This document shows, piece after piece, positions 26,440-35,375 of a DNA stretch of 64,000 nt. Under the pieces are notes generated by a model that saw only the letters and a list, made by a program, of their open reading frames with translations, did not search any database and was not told the DNA's origin. The position numbers and the translations under genes are program-made. This DNA is from Betaproteobacteria bacterium (GTDB lineage: Bacteria > Pseudomonadota > Gammaproteobacteria > Burkholderiales > Casimicrobiaceae). The first letter of the stretch is position 1; each line of letters begins with the position of its first letter. The stretch spans positions 1-64,000 of the forward strand of contig READ01000016.1 of the NCBI GenBank assembly GCA_004293675.1, in the 5' to 3' direction.

Positions 26440-27177
26440 ATGATTGATTGGTCCATTATTGCTGGCTCATTACCTGACTTTTTGGCCGGGCTCAAGGTGA
26501 CTTTGGGTTTGCTTGCAATTTCGCTCGCTACGGGTTTGCTGCTCTCCGTGCCATTGGCAGTGGCCCGCGTGTCAAGCAATCCGTGGGTGTCCCGTCCGGT
26601 GTGGCTCTACACCTACGTCATTCGCGGCACACCGTTGCTCGTGCAGCTCTTTATCGTCTATTACGGGTTTGCACAAATCGACTTCGTCCGGCATTCAGCG
26701 CTCTGGGACTTGTTTAAAAACGCATGGTTTTGTGCTTGGTTCGCGTTTGCGCTCAATACGACTGCCTACACCACTGAAATCATCGCAGGGGCACTCAAAG
26801 CCACACCACACGGCGAAATCGAAGCGGCGCGCAGCGTTGGAATGTCTAGTTTTTCTCTCTACGCTCGAATACTGTTGCCCAGCGCGCTGCGACGTGCACT
26901 GCCGCAATACGGCAACGAGGCGGTGGGCATGATGCACGCCACAGCCATCGCCAGCACGGTCACGCTGGTGGACCTAACACGAGTTGCGCGTGACGTTTAC
27001 GCCAATCACTTGGTCACTGTCGAGGCATTCGGCACCGTGGCGATCTTCTACTTTGTTCTGACCTTCGCACTAGTAGGACTCTTCAAAGTTGCAGAACACT
27101 ACGGCTTGCGGCACTTACGAGCACAAACAGAGCGCTCGACTGTAGCCATTTCCGGGGCTGAAATGAAAACGAAATAA
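26440..27177 (+). CDS. aotM: ABC permease (HisM/AotM type)
   Basis: A 245-residue inner-membrane permease; the EAA loop GEIEAARSVGMSSFSLYARILLP lies near residue 130-150 and YVIRGTPLLVQLFIVYYG is the typical HisM early block. It starts 3 bases after aotQ and ends 2 bases before the CphZ-like gene, so all three are tightly co-translated. It forms the heterodimeric membrane channel with AotQ. Confidence 0.92.
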   Translation: MIDWSIIAGSLPDFLAGLKVTLGLLAISLATGLLLSVPLAVARVSSNPWVSRPVWLYTYVIRGTPLLVQLFIVYYGFAQIDFVRHSALWDLFKNAWFCAWFAFALNTTAYTTEIIAGALKATPHGEIEAARSVGMSSFSLYARILLPSALRRALPQYGNEAVGMMHATAIASTVTLVDLTRVARDVYANHLVTVEAFGTVAIFYFVLTFALVGLFKVAEHYGLRHLRAQTERSTVAISGAEMKTK

Positions 27178-27179
27178 CG

Positions 27180-28307
27180 ATGCATACTGAAACGATTCAC
27201 TTGACCAAAGGTACCCCCGGCACGCAGCGCTCGCTCACCGTTTGGCGCTTTGGCAATCCCGACGCCCGTCCCGTCATGTACGTGCAAGCCGCGCTGCACG
27301 CCGACGAGCTACCCGGCGTGTTGGTCGCGCATAAATTGCGTGCACGACTCAGCGCGCTTGAGGCCAACGCAGAGATCATCGGGCAATTTGTTGTCGTACC
27401 CTTTGCCAATCCGATTGGGCTTTCGCAGGTGATGCAGGGCTCGTTTCAGGGCCGCTTCGCGATGAGCGATGGGAGCAACTTCAATCGCCATTTTCCCGAT
27501 TTGCTCGACGGCGCAATGGCGCGATTGCTTGGGCGCTTCACCGACGACGCGGCGGACGTGGAGACCAACGTTGCGATGGTGCGCGCTGCCTTGATCGCCG
27601 CACTCGACGCTACGCATGCCAGCAACGAGACGGCGTCTCTAAAGCACGCACTGCTTCGCTTGGCGCTTGGCGCTGATTACGTGCTCGATTTGCACTGCGA
27701 CGGGGAATCGGTCACACACCTCTACACCGGTACGCCACTGATAGACGTCTGCCTGCCACTTGCCCAAGCCCTGGGCGCTCGCTCTGTGCTCACCGCCGAC
27801 GTCTCGGGCGACAATCCGTTTGATGAGGCAGTCAGTCGGCCGTGGTGGGAGCTCGCCAAGCGCTTCCCAAACGCAGCGCTTCGCAACGCTTGTTTTTCGG
27901 CAACGGTTGAACTGCGCGGTGAGCTCGACGTTGAACATCAGTTGGCATACAACGATGCCGATGCCATCCTAGCGTTCGCCGCGCAGCGCGGTTTGCTCAG
28001 GAATGCGCCGTTGGTGAAGTCGACGCTCGAACCGCCCACCGTGTCGCCACTGGCTGGGGTGTTGCCAGTACTTGCACCCGACGCCGGCGTGGTGGTGTTT
28101 TCAAGCCCGCCAGGAGAGTGGCTAAACGCGGGAGATTTGATCGCGGATCTAATCGACCCTAGTAGCGGCACCAGCACGCCCATTGTCGCGCCCGTATCGG
28201 GGCTGCTCTACGCTCGGCTCAACGCTCGATACGCCATCGCAGGGCAACGCATTGCCAAGGTGGCCGGTCAGACGGCGCTTCGCAACGGCAAACTGCTGAG
28301 CCCCTAA
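27180..28307 (+). CDS. cphZ: CphZ/AotO-like zinc hydrolase (beta-Asp-Arg dipeptide hydrolase candidate)
   Basis: A 375-residue member of the succinylglutamate desuccinylase/aspartoacylase family (PF04952, M14 fold). Zinc ligands are visible as His40 and Glu43 (ALHADELPG) and His172 (VLDLHCDGES), with a family NR motif at 102-103 (NFNRHFP). The C-terminal 100 residues resemble the beta-barrel domain of that family. AotO of the Pseudomonas aeruginosa aot operon belongs to this family and has been reported to be a CphZ, hydrolysing the cyanophycin dipeptide beta-Asp-Arg. The position inside the J-Q-M-O-P operon is the same kind of context. Other N-acyl amino-acid deacylases in the family remain possible, so the symbol is provisional. 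Confidence 0.8.
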   Translation: MHTETIHLTKGTPGTQRSLTVWRFGNPDARPVMYVQAALHADELPGVLVAHKLRARLSALEANAEIIGQFVVVPFANPIGLSQVMQGSFQGRFAMSDGSNFNRHFPDLLDGAMARLLGRFTDDAADVETNVAMVRAALIAALDATHASNETASLKHALLRLALGADYVLDLHCDGESVTHLYTGTPLIDVCLPLAQALGARSVLTADVSGDNPFDEAVSRPWWELAKRFPNAALRNACFSATVELRGELDVEHQLAYNDADAILAFAAQRGLLRNAPLVKSTLEPPTVSPLAGVLPVLAPDAGVVVFSSPPGEWLNAGDLIADLIDPSSGTSTPIVAPVSGLLYARLNARYAIAGQRIAKVAGQTALRNGKLLSP

Positions 28308-28335
28308 TTCGACTTCAACACAGAGAAACGTTGAT

Positions 28336-29109
28336 ATGGCTAGTCCCTACGTCTTAAACGCAGACAACATCACCAAGCGATTTGGAAGTGTCGAGGTGCT
28401 TCGCGGCGTTTCGGTTGCCGCCAAGCCGGGCGATGTCATTGCGCTCATCGGTTCTTCCGGTTCGGGGAAGAGTACGTTTCTGCGCTGCCTTAACTTGCTT
28501 GAAAGGCCCAACGCTGGCCAGATTCAGCTCAAGGGGGAGTCGCTTGCATTGAAGCCGGATCGAGATGGTGCCTTGAGTGCGAGCGATCCTGCACAGCTTC
28601 GTAAGTTTCGTGCACGTATCGCCATGGTGTTTCAACACTTCAATCTTTGGGCTCACATGAGCGCTGAAAAAAATGTGATGGAGCCGCTCACCACGGTGCT
28701 GGGTTTGACGCGAGGCGAGGCGACTGAGCGTGCGGGTCACTACCTCAGCAAAGTAGGCGTGTCTCATCGCAAAGACGCCTATCCGGCGCACCTATCGGGT
28801 GGCGAGCAACAGCGTGTGGCCATCGCCCGCGCGCTGGCTATGGAGCCCGAGGTGATGCTCTTTGATGAGCCAACATCAGCGCTTGATCCCGAGCTCGTGG
28901 GCGAGGTTTTGCGCGTCATGCGTGCGGTGGCCGAAGAGGGACGAACCATGATCGTCGTCACGCACGAGATGAGTTTTGCGCGCGAGGTCAGCAGCGAAGT
29001 CGTCTTTCTCTCCAAAGGAATTGTTGAGGAGCGCGGGCCGCCGCAAGAGCTGCTGTCCCGTCCAAGAACGGAGCGGCTGCAAGGGTTTCTGGCCAATACG
29101 TTGAAGTAG
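28336..29109 (+). CDS. aotP: ABC transporter ATPase (HisP/AotP type)
   Basis: A 257-residue ATPase of the polar amino-acid importers. Walker A GSSGSGKST (39-47), the Q loop MVFQHFNLWAHM, the signature LSGGEQQRVAIARAL and Walker B VMLFDEPTSALDP are intact, and the switch His lies in VVTHEM. It closes the operon after the CphZ-like gene. It energises import through AotQM. Confidence 0.95.
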   Translation: MASPYVLNADNITKRFGSVEVLRGVSVAAKPGDVIALIGSSGSGKSTFLRCLNLLERPNAGQIQLKGESLALKPDRDGALSASDPAQLRKFRARIAMVFQHFNLWAHMSAEKNVMEPLTTVLGLTRGEATERAGHYLSKVGVSHRKDAYPAHLSGGEQQRVAIARALAMEPEVMLFDEPTSALDPELVGEVLRVMRAVAEEGRTMIVVTHEMSFAREVSSEVVFLSKGIVEERGPPQELLSRPRTERLQGFLANTLK

Positions 29110-29523
29110 TTTTTTCCTCCCGTGACTCATCGTTGGACGTTGCGGTTTTGTAGGGACGTAGGCGCTTTGGGCAGCGTCAATCTCGGGAACCGCTGAAAAA
29201 ACAAGATTTTCCCGTACGAATCCTGAGCGTTCGCGGCGAGGCTATCTGCCCAAAGCAGGGATGCCAGGTGCGGTGATTTATTGGGCGTTTCCCTCGCCCG
29301 GTTATGGGGCAGATCTGCACGTGCTCACGACCCATTTTCGGGCGTTGCAAAAGCGCCACATGAAATGAAATTTTCTAAGCGATTGGTTATGCAAATCCGC
29401 TTTCTTTACCCTTAGAATGAAAGTTAATTTCCATTTAATGCATAAATGTAAAAAAACAGTCAAGTCCTAGTTTTTTGAATCTCGATCCTATAAGCCGTCC
29501 GTCCATCCTTTCGAAAGCACGCC
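29110..29523. other. Gap between aotP and the TonB receptor gene
   Basis: No gene recognised. An 11-base perfect inverted repeat (GCTTTGGGCAG at 29164-29174, complement at 29246-29256) encloses 71 bases and could form a long-range hairpin. No Fur-type box or clear terminator is seen. AT-rich sequence from about 29380 probably holds the receptor promoter. Confidence 0.5.
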
Positions 29524-32292
29524 ATGATGAACTTTCCACTCAACAAGCGACTAGCAATACGTCGTGAATCAACCCTTGCAATCGCAACGCGCGGGGCGGT
29601 TGCGGCGCTCGCAGCGTCTTGCTCCGTTATTGCTGTGGCGCAAAACGCGCCTGCGGCCGATGCGCAAAAGCTCGAGCGCGTGGAGATCACGGGTTCATCA
29701 ATCAAACGGATTGATGCTGAAACAGCGCTGCCAGTTCAGATCATCAAAAAAGAAGACATCGAGCGCATGGGGGTGAGCACCGCAGCCGAACTGCTGCGAA
29801 ACATTTCCGCTAATACCGCGCCACTGTCAGATGGTGCAAGCATCACCGACGGCACCTCAGGTCAGCGCGGATTCAACGGAGCGAATCTGCGAGGCTTGGG
29901 CGTGTCGAGCACGTTAGTGCTGCTCAACGGTCGTCGCCTTGCCAACTTCGCCTCCCCAGGTGACAACGCGGGCGCAGACTTAAACAATATCCCCGCCGGC
30001 GCGATCGCCCGTGTAGAAATCCTCAAGGACGGCGCTTCGGCTATTTACGGCACAGATGCGATCGGTGGCGTGATTAACTTCATCACCCGCAAGGACTACA
30101 GCGGCGTTGATGTCAGCGCGTCGGCCGGTGGCACCCAAGAGGGCGGGGCGGGCAAGCGCACCTTCACACTGGGCGGTGGTTTTGGTGATTTGGCCAAAGA
30201 TCGCTTCAACGTCTTTGGCGTAGTCGACGTACAGCAGCTCGACGGACTGCGCTCGAGCCAGCGTCAATTTCTGCGAGATCGTCCGTTGGCAAGCACCTTG
30301 CCTGCGCTGATGTCGAGCAACACCTATCCGGCCAATATTGACATCTCAAGCGCACAGCGCAGCCGTTTGATCGCACAGGGCGTGCTGCCCGCGGGTTCAA
30401 CGCGCAATCGAATCAATCCTAGCTCGCCTGCCTGCAACCCACCAGCGACTGTGTACGCGGTGCAGGGCCCAGGTGGCCCACTGGCATGCAGTTACGACTA
30501 CATGCAAGACACCGAAATTTATCCAGAGTCGTTGAAAGTCAGCGGCGTTGCTCGCGCCACCTTTCAAGTTAACGCCGATCATCAGCTCTTTGCAGAGCTG
30601 ATGCAGGCCACGGCCGAATCAACTTATCGTCTGAGCCCGAACCCGCAACGCATTCGAAACCTCCCGGTGAGCTTGCTCCCAGAGAAGTATCGAACAGCGC
30701 TCACCGGAGGCGGACAATCGTCAACGTTTGGCGGCATTCGCTACCGCATGGCCGAGGCCGGAAACCGCACCAACGAAGTCACCAGCGATGGCCAGCGCAT
30801 TGTCATTGGAGCCACCGGAAACCTTGCGGGCTGGGAATACGATGCGGCGTATAGCCGCGCTGAAAATCGCGCCGTTGACAAATACGTGGATGGCTACGTC
30901 CTGTTTGATAAGTTCGACGCGGGGGTTCGTAACGGCACGATTAACCCGTTTGGGCCGTCAAGCCAAGCGGGCATCGACTACATCAACAGCATCAAAGTCA
31001 ACGACGAAGCTCGCAAGTCCAAGGGCGTCTCCGAGGGCGTTGATTTCAAAGCGTCCACCTCGCTCAGCAAGCTCGCGGGCGGCGAGTTAAGCTTGGCGGT
31101 GGGCGGCGAAGCCCGTCGCGAAATCACGAGTTTCACACCTTCCGCGCTGCTCATCAGCAACAACATTGCCGGTGATCGCGATGGCTCAGGTCTGTCGACC
31201 AAGCTCGCCGCCACGCGCGACACACGTAACGTTTCCTCGGTTTTCGCGGAGCTCAATGCGCCGTTTACTAAGGCGCTTGAGGGGCAATTGGCGGTTCGAC
31301 ATGATCGCTACAGCGATGCTGGGGCAACAACTAATCCGAAGGCAGGTCTGCGCTTCCAATTGAGCCCAGAGGTGGTGTTTCGCGGCTCAGCGGGCTCGGG
31401 CTTTCGCGCCCCATCGCTCAGCGACCTGAACCGCCCGACGACTTACGGCACTGCATCGAGTTTTCTGACTGATCCGCAATGTGTAAAAAAGGAAGCCAGC
31501 ATCGATCTGTGTACCGATCAATGGGCGGTAGAGCGTCGCAGCAATCCCAATCTGAAACCCGAAAAATCACAGCAGTTTTCGCTCGGCGCAGTGTTTGAGC
31601 CTAATCGCCAGTGGAGCGTGGCGCTTGACTACTGGAACATCACCAAAAAGGATGTCATCAGCACGTTGGGCGAACAGATCATCGTCGAAAGCCCCGAGAA
31701 GTACAACACTCGCTACATTCAGCGTGATCGCGATGGCTTCATCAGCAATATCTTGCTGCAAAAAGAAAACCAAGGTCGTTTGAAGACCTCGGGCTTTGAT
31801 ATCGCTGCCGACTGGCGTGGTGCGGTCACACCGATGGGGCGCTTCAGCGTTGGCGTGAGCGGCACCTTGGTGCTCAATTACGACCGCCAGTTCGGTCCGC
31901 TCGAGGCTGATCGCAGTAACCTCGGCGTGTTCCTTAACGACCAGGTGATTCAGCGTTGGCGTCATCGTTTGAGCTTGGGTTGGGACAAGGGCCCCTACAG
32001 CGCAACGATTGCCAATCAGTACTCCTCAGGCTACTTGGATCAAAACACGACCTATGATCCGGTGACCGATTCGCTGTTGCCATCGCGCCGCGTGAAACCG
32101 TATTCGCTGTGGGATTTAACAGGCTCGTGGCAAGTTTCAAAGCAGATGAAGCTCTCGGGCGGTGTGCTCAATGTGCTCAACACGCCGCCACCGTTTTCCA
32201 ATCAGGCGTATTACTTCTTAGCCACCTATGATCCGACCTACACTGATCCTCGTGGACGTTACTTCTTTGCACGCCTCAGCTATTCGTTCTAA
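29524..32292 (+). CDS. TonB-dependent outer-membrane receptor
   Basis: A 922-residue outer-membrane receptor. Signal peptide to about residue 40 (cleavage near IAVAQN), a TonB-box-like segment before VEITGSSIKRID, the plug domain (about 60-180, with VLLNGRRLANF, VEILKDGASAIYGTDAIGGVINFITRK) and a 22-strand barrel ending in an aromatic residue (LSYSF). The type resembles the large receptors used for peptides, carbohydrates and plant compounds rather than the classic siderophore set, and no Fur box is seen. It overlaps the cyanophycinase reading frame. The neighbours suggest it brings cyanophycin fragments into the periplasm, which is inference. Confidence 0.93.
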   Translation: MMNFPLNKRLAIRRESTLAIATRGAVAALAASCSVIAVAQNAPAADAQKLERVEITGSSIKRIDAETALPVQIIKKEDIERMGVSTAAELLRNISANTAPLSDGASITDGTSGQRGFNGANLRGLGVSSTLVLLNGRRLANFASPGDNAGADLNNIPAGAIARVEILKDGASAIYGTDAIGGVINFITRKDYSGVDVSASAGGTQEGGAGKRTFTLGGGFGDLAKDRFNVFGVVDVQQLDGLRSSQRQFLRDRPLASTLPALMSSNTYPANIDISSAQRSRLIAQGVLPAGSTRNRINPSSPACNPPATVYAVQGPGGPLACSYDYMQDTEIYPESLKVSGVARATFQVNADHQLFAELMQATAESTYRLSPNPQRIRNLPVSLLPEKYRTALTGGGQSSTFGGIRYRMAEAGNRTNEVTSDGQRIVIGATGNLAGWEYDAAYSRAENRAVDKYVDGYVLFDKFDAGVRNGTINPFGPSSQAGIDYINSIKVNDEARKSKGVSEGVDFKASTSLSKLAGGELSLAVGGEARREITSFTPSALLISNNIAGDRDGSGLSTKLAATRDTRNVSSVFAELNAPFTKALEGQLAVRHDRYSDAGATTNPKAGLRFQLSPEVVFRGSAGSGFRAPSLSDLNRPTTYGTASSFLTDPQCVKKEASIDLCTDQWAVERRSNPNLKPEKSQQFSLGAVFEPNRQWSVALDYWNITKKDVISTLGEQIIVESPEKYNTRYIQRDRDGFISNILLQKENQGRLKTSGFDIAADWRGAVTPMGRFSVGVSGTLVLNYDRQFGPLEADRSNLGVFLNDQVIQRWRHRLSLGWDKGPYSATIANQYSSGYLDQNTTYDPVTDSLLPSRRVKPYSLWDLTGSWQVSKQMKLSGGVLNVLNTPPPFSNQAYYFLATYDPTYTDPRGRYFFARLSYSF

Positions 32293-33592
32293 CGCGCAGC
32301 CTGCGTCTGACCAGCCCGCGCGGCGACAGGGCATCGTCTGGCCCATTTGCTGCACGTGGTTGACGTCGGTGGCCATGATGATGGGCTATGACGCGAGGGC
32401 GGCTGGACATGAAAGCAAATCTGTGGAAGGAACACTGGTGATTATGGGTGGAGCGATCCACCCCGATACCGAAGACATCTGGCAGCGAATCGTCGCGCTG
32501 GCCGGTGGCAGCGGTGCCCAAATTGCGGTGATTGCCGCCGCTGCGGCCAGCCCCGAGAGCTCGGCCGAGCGAACTATTGCGGTGTTAAAGCGCTATGGCG
32601 CAGCACCGTTTTTCGTGCCCGCTGCGCCGCGCTTGGCCACGAGCGACTTTCGCAAAATGGCCGATGACAAAGATCTGGCGCAACGAGTGGCCGCGGCAGG
32701 TGGGGTGTTTTTTAACGGGGGTGATCAAAGTCGGATCACGCAAACGCTCTTACGCGCGGATGGCAAGCGCACTGCGCTGTTAGAGGCCATTTGGAGCGTG
32801 TACGAGCGTGGCGGCGTGCTGGCCGGCACGAGCGCCGGTGCCGCGATCATGAGCGAGACGATGTTTTACGAACCGCCCGATGTGTTGAGCGTTTTGCAGA
32901 ACCCGTTGCGCCAAAACCGCGATATCGCGCCCGGGCTTGGATTCGTTGGTGCAGGCGTGTTTATTGATCAGCATGTGTTGGCGCGTGGCCGCTTTGCGCG
33001 GATGTTGCCCGCAATGGCAGCGGCCAAAGTGACGCTTGGAATCGGCGTCGATGAGAATGCGGCGGTAGCGGTGAGTCGCGACGGCACAAAGCGACGCTTT
33101 GAAGTGTTGGGTGCCAGCGGTGTCATCGTACTGGACACTTCTCGGGCCACCTCCAATGCATCGTTGAGCGCGTTTAACGTGCGCGGCGCGCGGCTGAGCT
33201 ACCTGGAGCGGGGTGATCACTTTGATCTGAATACACGGGTGATGACGCCCTCGGCGTTTAAGCTCGGGGGAACGATACTCGATCCTGCGCATCCGAACTA
33301 CAAACCGGAATTCGACGAGCCACGCTGGTACGGCGATGCGTTGAGCAAAAACGGTCTGGTCGAAATCATGTGTAATCTCATTGACAACACGCCTCGCCAG
33401 GTCGTGGCCATGGCGCTTCCCCCGCCGCATCAGACCAACCGCGATTTAGGCTTTGAGTTCACGTTTCGAAAAGCACCCGGTACGCTGGGCTACCTTCGAA
33501 TCGATAAAGGCCGTGCCCATTACAGCGTTAAGGACATCGTGCTCGACGTGCTGCCCGTGAAAGTAACCGCCCCGCTTTATGGCGCGCTTTGA
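32228..33592 (+). CDS. cphB: Exported cyanophycinase (peptidase family S51)
   Basis: A 454-residue serine hydrolase that by family would cleave cyanophycin to beta-Asp-Arg. Cyanophycinase signatures: GGDQ (164-167), the nucleophile Ser202 in GTSAGA (200-205), DQHVLARGRFARML (247-260) and GIGVDENAAV. An RRQ-GIVWPICCTWLTSVAMMMG stretch at 32-53 ending in ARAAG reads as a signal peptide with an unusually long leader. This suggests export, as in extracellular CphE enzymes. The exact start is uncertain: the ATG used lies inside the TonB gene (65-base overlap), and a TTG at residue 14 is an alternative. About 130 extra C-terminal residues follow the S51 core; they may bind polymer. Confidence 0.85.
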   Translation: MIRPTLILVDVTSLHASAIRSNAQPASDQPARRQGIVWPICCTWLTSVAMMMGYDARAAGHESKSVEGTLVIMGGAIHPDTEDIWQRIVALAGGSGAQIAVIAAAAASPESSAERTIAVLKRYGAAPFFVPAAPRLATSDFRKMADDKDLAQRVAAAGGVFFNGGDQSRITQTLLRADGKRTALLEAIWSVYERGGVLAGTSAGAAIMSETMFYEPPDVLSVLQNPLRQNRDIAPGLGFVGAGVFIDQHVLARGRFARMLPAMAAAKVTLGIGVDENAAVAVSRDGTKRRFEVLGASGVIVLDTSRATSNASLSAFNVRGARLSYLERGDHFDLNTRVMTPSAFKLGGTILDPAHPNYKPEFDEPRWYGDALSKNGLVEIMCNLIDNTPRQVVAMALPPPHQTNRDLGFEFTFRKAPGTLGYLRIDKGRAHYSVKDIVLDVLPVKVTAPLYGAL

Positions 33593-33810
33593 CCTAGTTC
33601 GATAACCTTCGCAGACGAGGCCAGCCCTTCGGATATCGTCTGCACAAAGCAGCTTAACTGGTCAATGTCACTTATTTATTGACGTGCGACGCTCTTCTAT
33701 TGTTCTTTGAAACAAATAATAATTCACACCAATAGGCCGTTTTCATTAGCACTGAGTAAAAAAGCTAGAGACATTTGTTTACTCAGAAAGCGGCAAGCAC
33801 GTCGATTCGT
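33593..33810. other. Convergent gap between cyanophycinase and parA genes
   Basis: Two hairpins are visible: GCAGACGA/TCGTCTGC (about 33611-33644), and CTGAGTAAA/TTTACTCAG (33752-33786) with a 17-base loop. Either may help stop convergent transcripts, but neither has a good T tract. No gene seen. Confidence 0.4.
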
Positions 33811-34512
33811 TTACGCCACCTCAACCACGCCATGCTTGGGCATCTCGGGCTCTGCCGCGGGCGTAGTCGCCGCTTTGTTTTTGGCCACATAGGTTTTGAG
33901 CCATGCGATGAGCGGTGCCCAGGCCTCCACCTGCTGCTCGGCACGGGCCCGTGGCAAATCGAAAATCGAAACGCCATCGCGGGCGCATTGCGGATAGAGC
34001 ACGCTTTCGGGCACGTACATCACCACCGGCAAGCCGCTGCGCTGGAAAAAGCTCGATAACTCTTGCGCCATGCGAGTACGGCTGTCCGTGCGGCTGCCGA
34101 CTAAACCAATGGCCACCGCACCGGATTGCACGCGGGCATCCTGATGCAGCTTAATCAGAAATTTTGCAGTAGCTTCGATGTCAAACACCGACGGGTTCAC
34201 TGGCACGAGCACCACGTTGGCACGGGAGAGCAGGTAGGTTCGATCAGCACGCCGAAGCCGAGCGTGGGTGTCGATGACCATCCACTGCGGCCCGAAATTT
34301 CGCAGCTCTCCCATGTCGGTCTCTTCGGTCCACGACATGATTTTTGGGAATGCATCGGGACGGCGCGCGAGCCAATTGGTGGCCGATTGTTGCTTGTCGA
34401 GATCCATGATGACGACGCGCTGCTTGAGCGAGGCAAGCATGCCGGAAATGTTGGTCGTCAGGGTCGATTTGCCCGCGCCGCCCTTCGGATTCGCGATGAG
34501 TATTGTGAACAT
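33811..34512 (-). CDS. ParA/MinD-like ATPase, first of a tandem pair
   Basis: A 233-residue ATPase with the deviant Walker A KGGAGKS at residues 10-16 and the early Lys that marks the ParA/MinD class. The switch I region is DLDKQQSATNW. The Walker B segment reads VIDTHARLRRADR, where family members usually have DTPA or DAPA, so the Pro is replaced by His. An Ala/Pro-rich tail follows residue 215. No parB or centromere-like repeats are near, so it is an orphan ParA. The paralogue lies just upstream at 34596. The cargo is unknown. Confidence 0.88.
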   Translation of the reverse strand: MFTILIANPKGGAGKSTLTTNISGMLASLKQRVVIMDLDKQQSATNWLARRPDAFPKIMSWTEETDMGELRNFGPQWMVIDTHARLRRADRTYLLSRANVVLVPVNPSVFDIEATAKFLIKLHQDARVQSGAVAIGLVGSRTDSRTRMAQELSSFFQRSGLPVVMYVPESVLYPQCARDGVSIFDLPRARAEQQVEAWAPLIAWLKTYVAKNKAATTPAAEPEMPKHGVVEVA

Positions 34513-34595
34513 TCCGAACTACCTTTTCCCTCGAACGTTGTGATCGCTGAACAGATTGACTATCGCAGCGGCCGGACTCTGCCGTTGCTGCGAGT

Positions 34596-35240
34596 CTAGC
34601 GTTTTTGTGCTGGCACCAGCGATTGCAGCCACTCAAAGATCGGCGGCCAATCCGACCAAGCCTCCTCGGCGCGTGATCGCGGTTGATCGAAAATGGAGAG
34701 CCCATCGCGCGCGGCGTGAACATAGAGCTGGGAATCGCGAATGTGGGTCAGCACATCAAGCGACAGCGGCGCTAGAAACGCATCTAAATCAGAGGCAGCA
34801 ACGGTGCGACCATCGACTTTTGAGCCCACCACGGCAAGCGCGCGGCGGCCTTCCTTGATGGGTTTGATGGTGGCGAGTTCGGCCACAAAATCAGCCGTTG
34901 CCTCAAAGTCGAACGCTGACGTTGAAACGGGCACCAGCACGGCGTCGGCGGACTTGACCAAATCGTTCAACGCAGCACCGTGCAGCCCGGCTGGCGCATC
35001 AACAATGAGCCACTGCGGGGCGTACTCGCGAATGACTTTGGTGTCGGTGTCTGGCAGCGCGCCGCGAACTTCGGGGAATCCGCGCGGACGGCGCGAAAGC
35101 CAGCGCGCGGCTGAGCGCTGTCGATCCATGTCGAGAATGACGACGCGCTGGCGTTTGCCAGCCAAAAACGCAGCTAAATTGGTTGCGATTGTCGTTTTGC
35201 CCGCACCGCCTTTGGGATTGGCCACCAAAATCGTAAACAT
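34596..35240 (-). CDS. ParA/MinD-like ATPase, second of a tandem pair
   Basis: A 214-residue paralogue of the next gene, with MFTILVANPKGGAGKTT at the N-terminus, DMDRQRSAARWL as switch I and the normal Walker B IVDAPAGLHG. The two share the N-terminus, the RRPxxFP segment and the ARDGxSIFDxPRxRAE block, so they arose by duplication. They are separated by 83 bases on the same strand. Without a ParB partner it is likely to position some other cargo or act with the first copy as a heterodimer; this is inference. Confidence 0.9.
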   Translation of the reverse strand: MFTILVANPKGGAGKTTIATNLAAFLAGKRQRVVILDMDRQRSAARWLSRRPRGFPEVRGALPDTDTKVIREYAPQWLIVDAPAGLHGAALNDLVKSADAVLVPVSTSAFDFEATADFVAELATIKPIKEGRRALAVVGSKVDGRTVAASDLDAFLAPLSLDVLTHIRDSQLYVHAARDGLSIFDQPRSRAEEAWSDWPPIFEWLQSLVPAQKR

Positions 35241-35375
35241 TGCTAACGCCCCCGAAAATCGTTGATTCGGCGCACCACTGGTGCCGCAGGAGCCTTCAGT
35301 ATAGGGCGCGCAGAGCGATTTGCGTAGGGCGGTTCAAGCGAATCGGGTTTGGTCGAACCGCCGAGCCTGGCGGCG

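Noticed and set aside
29360-29523. Fur box for the TonB receptor
   Set aside because: The AT-rich sequence does not fit the 19-base Fur palindrome, so iron control is not supported.
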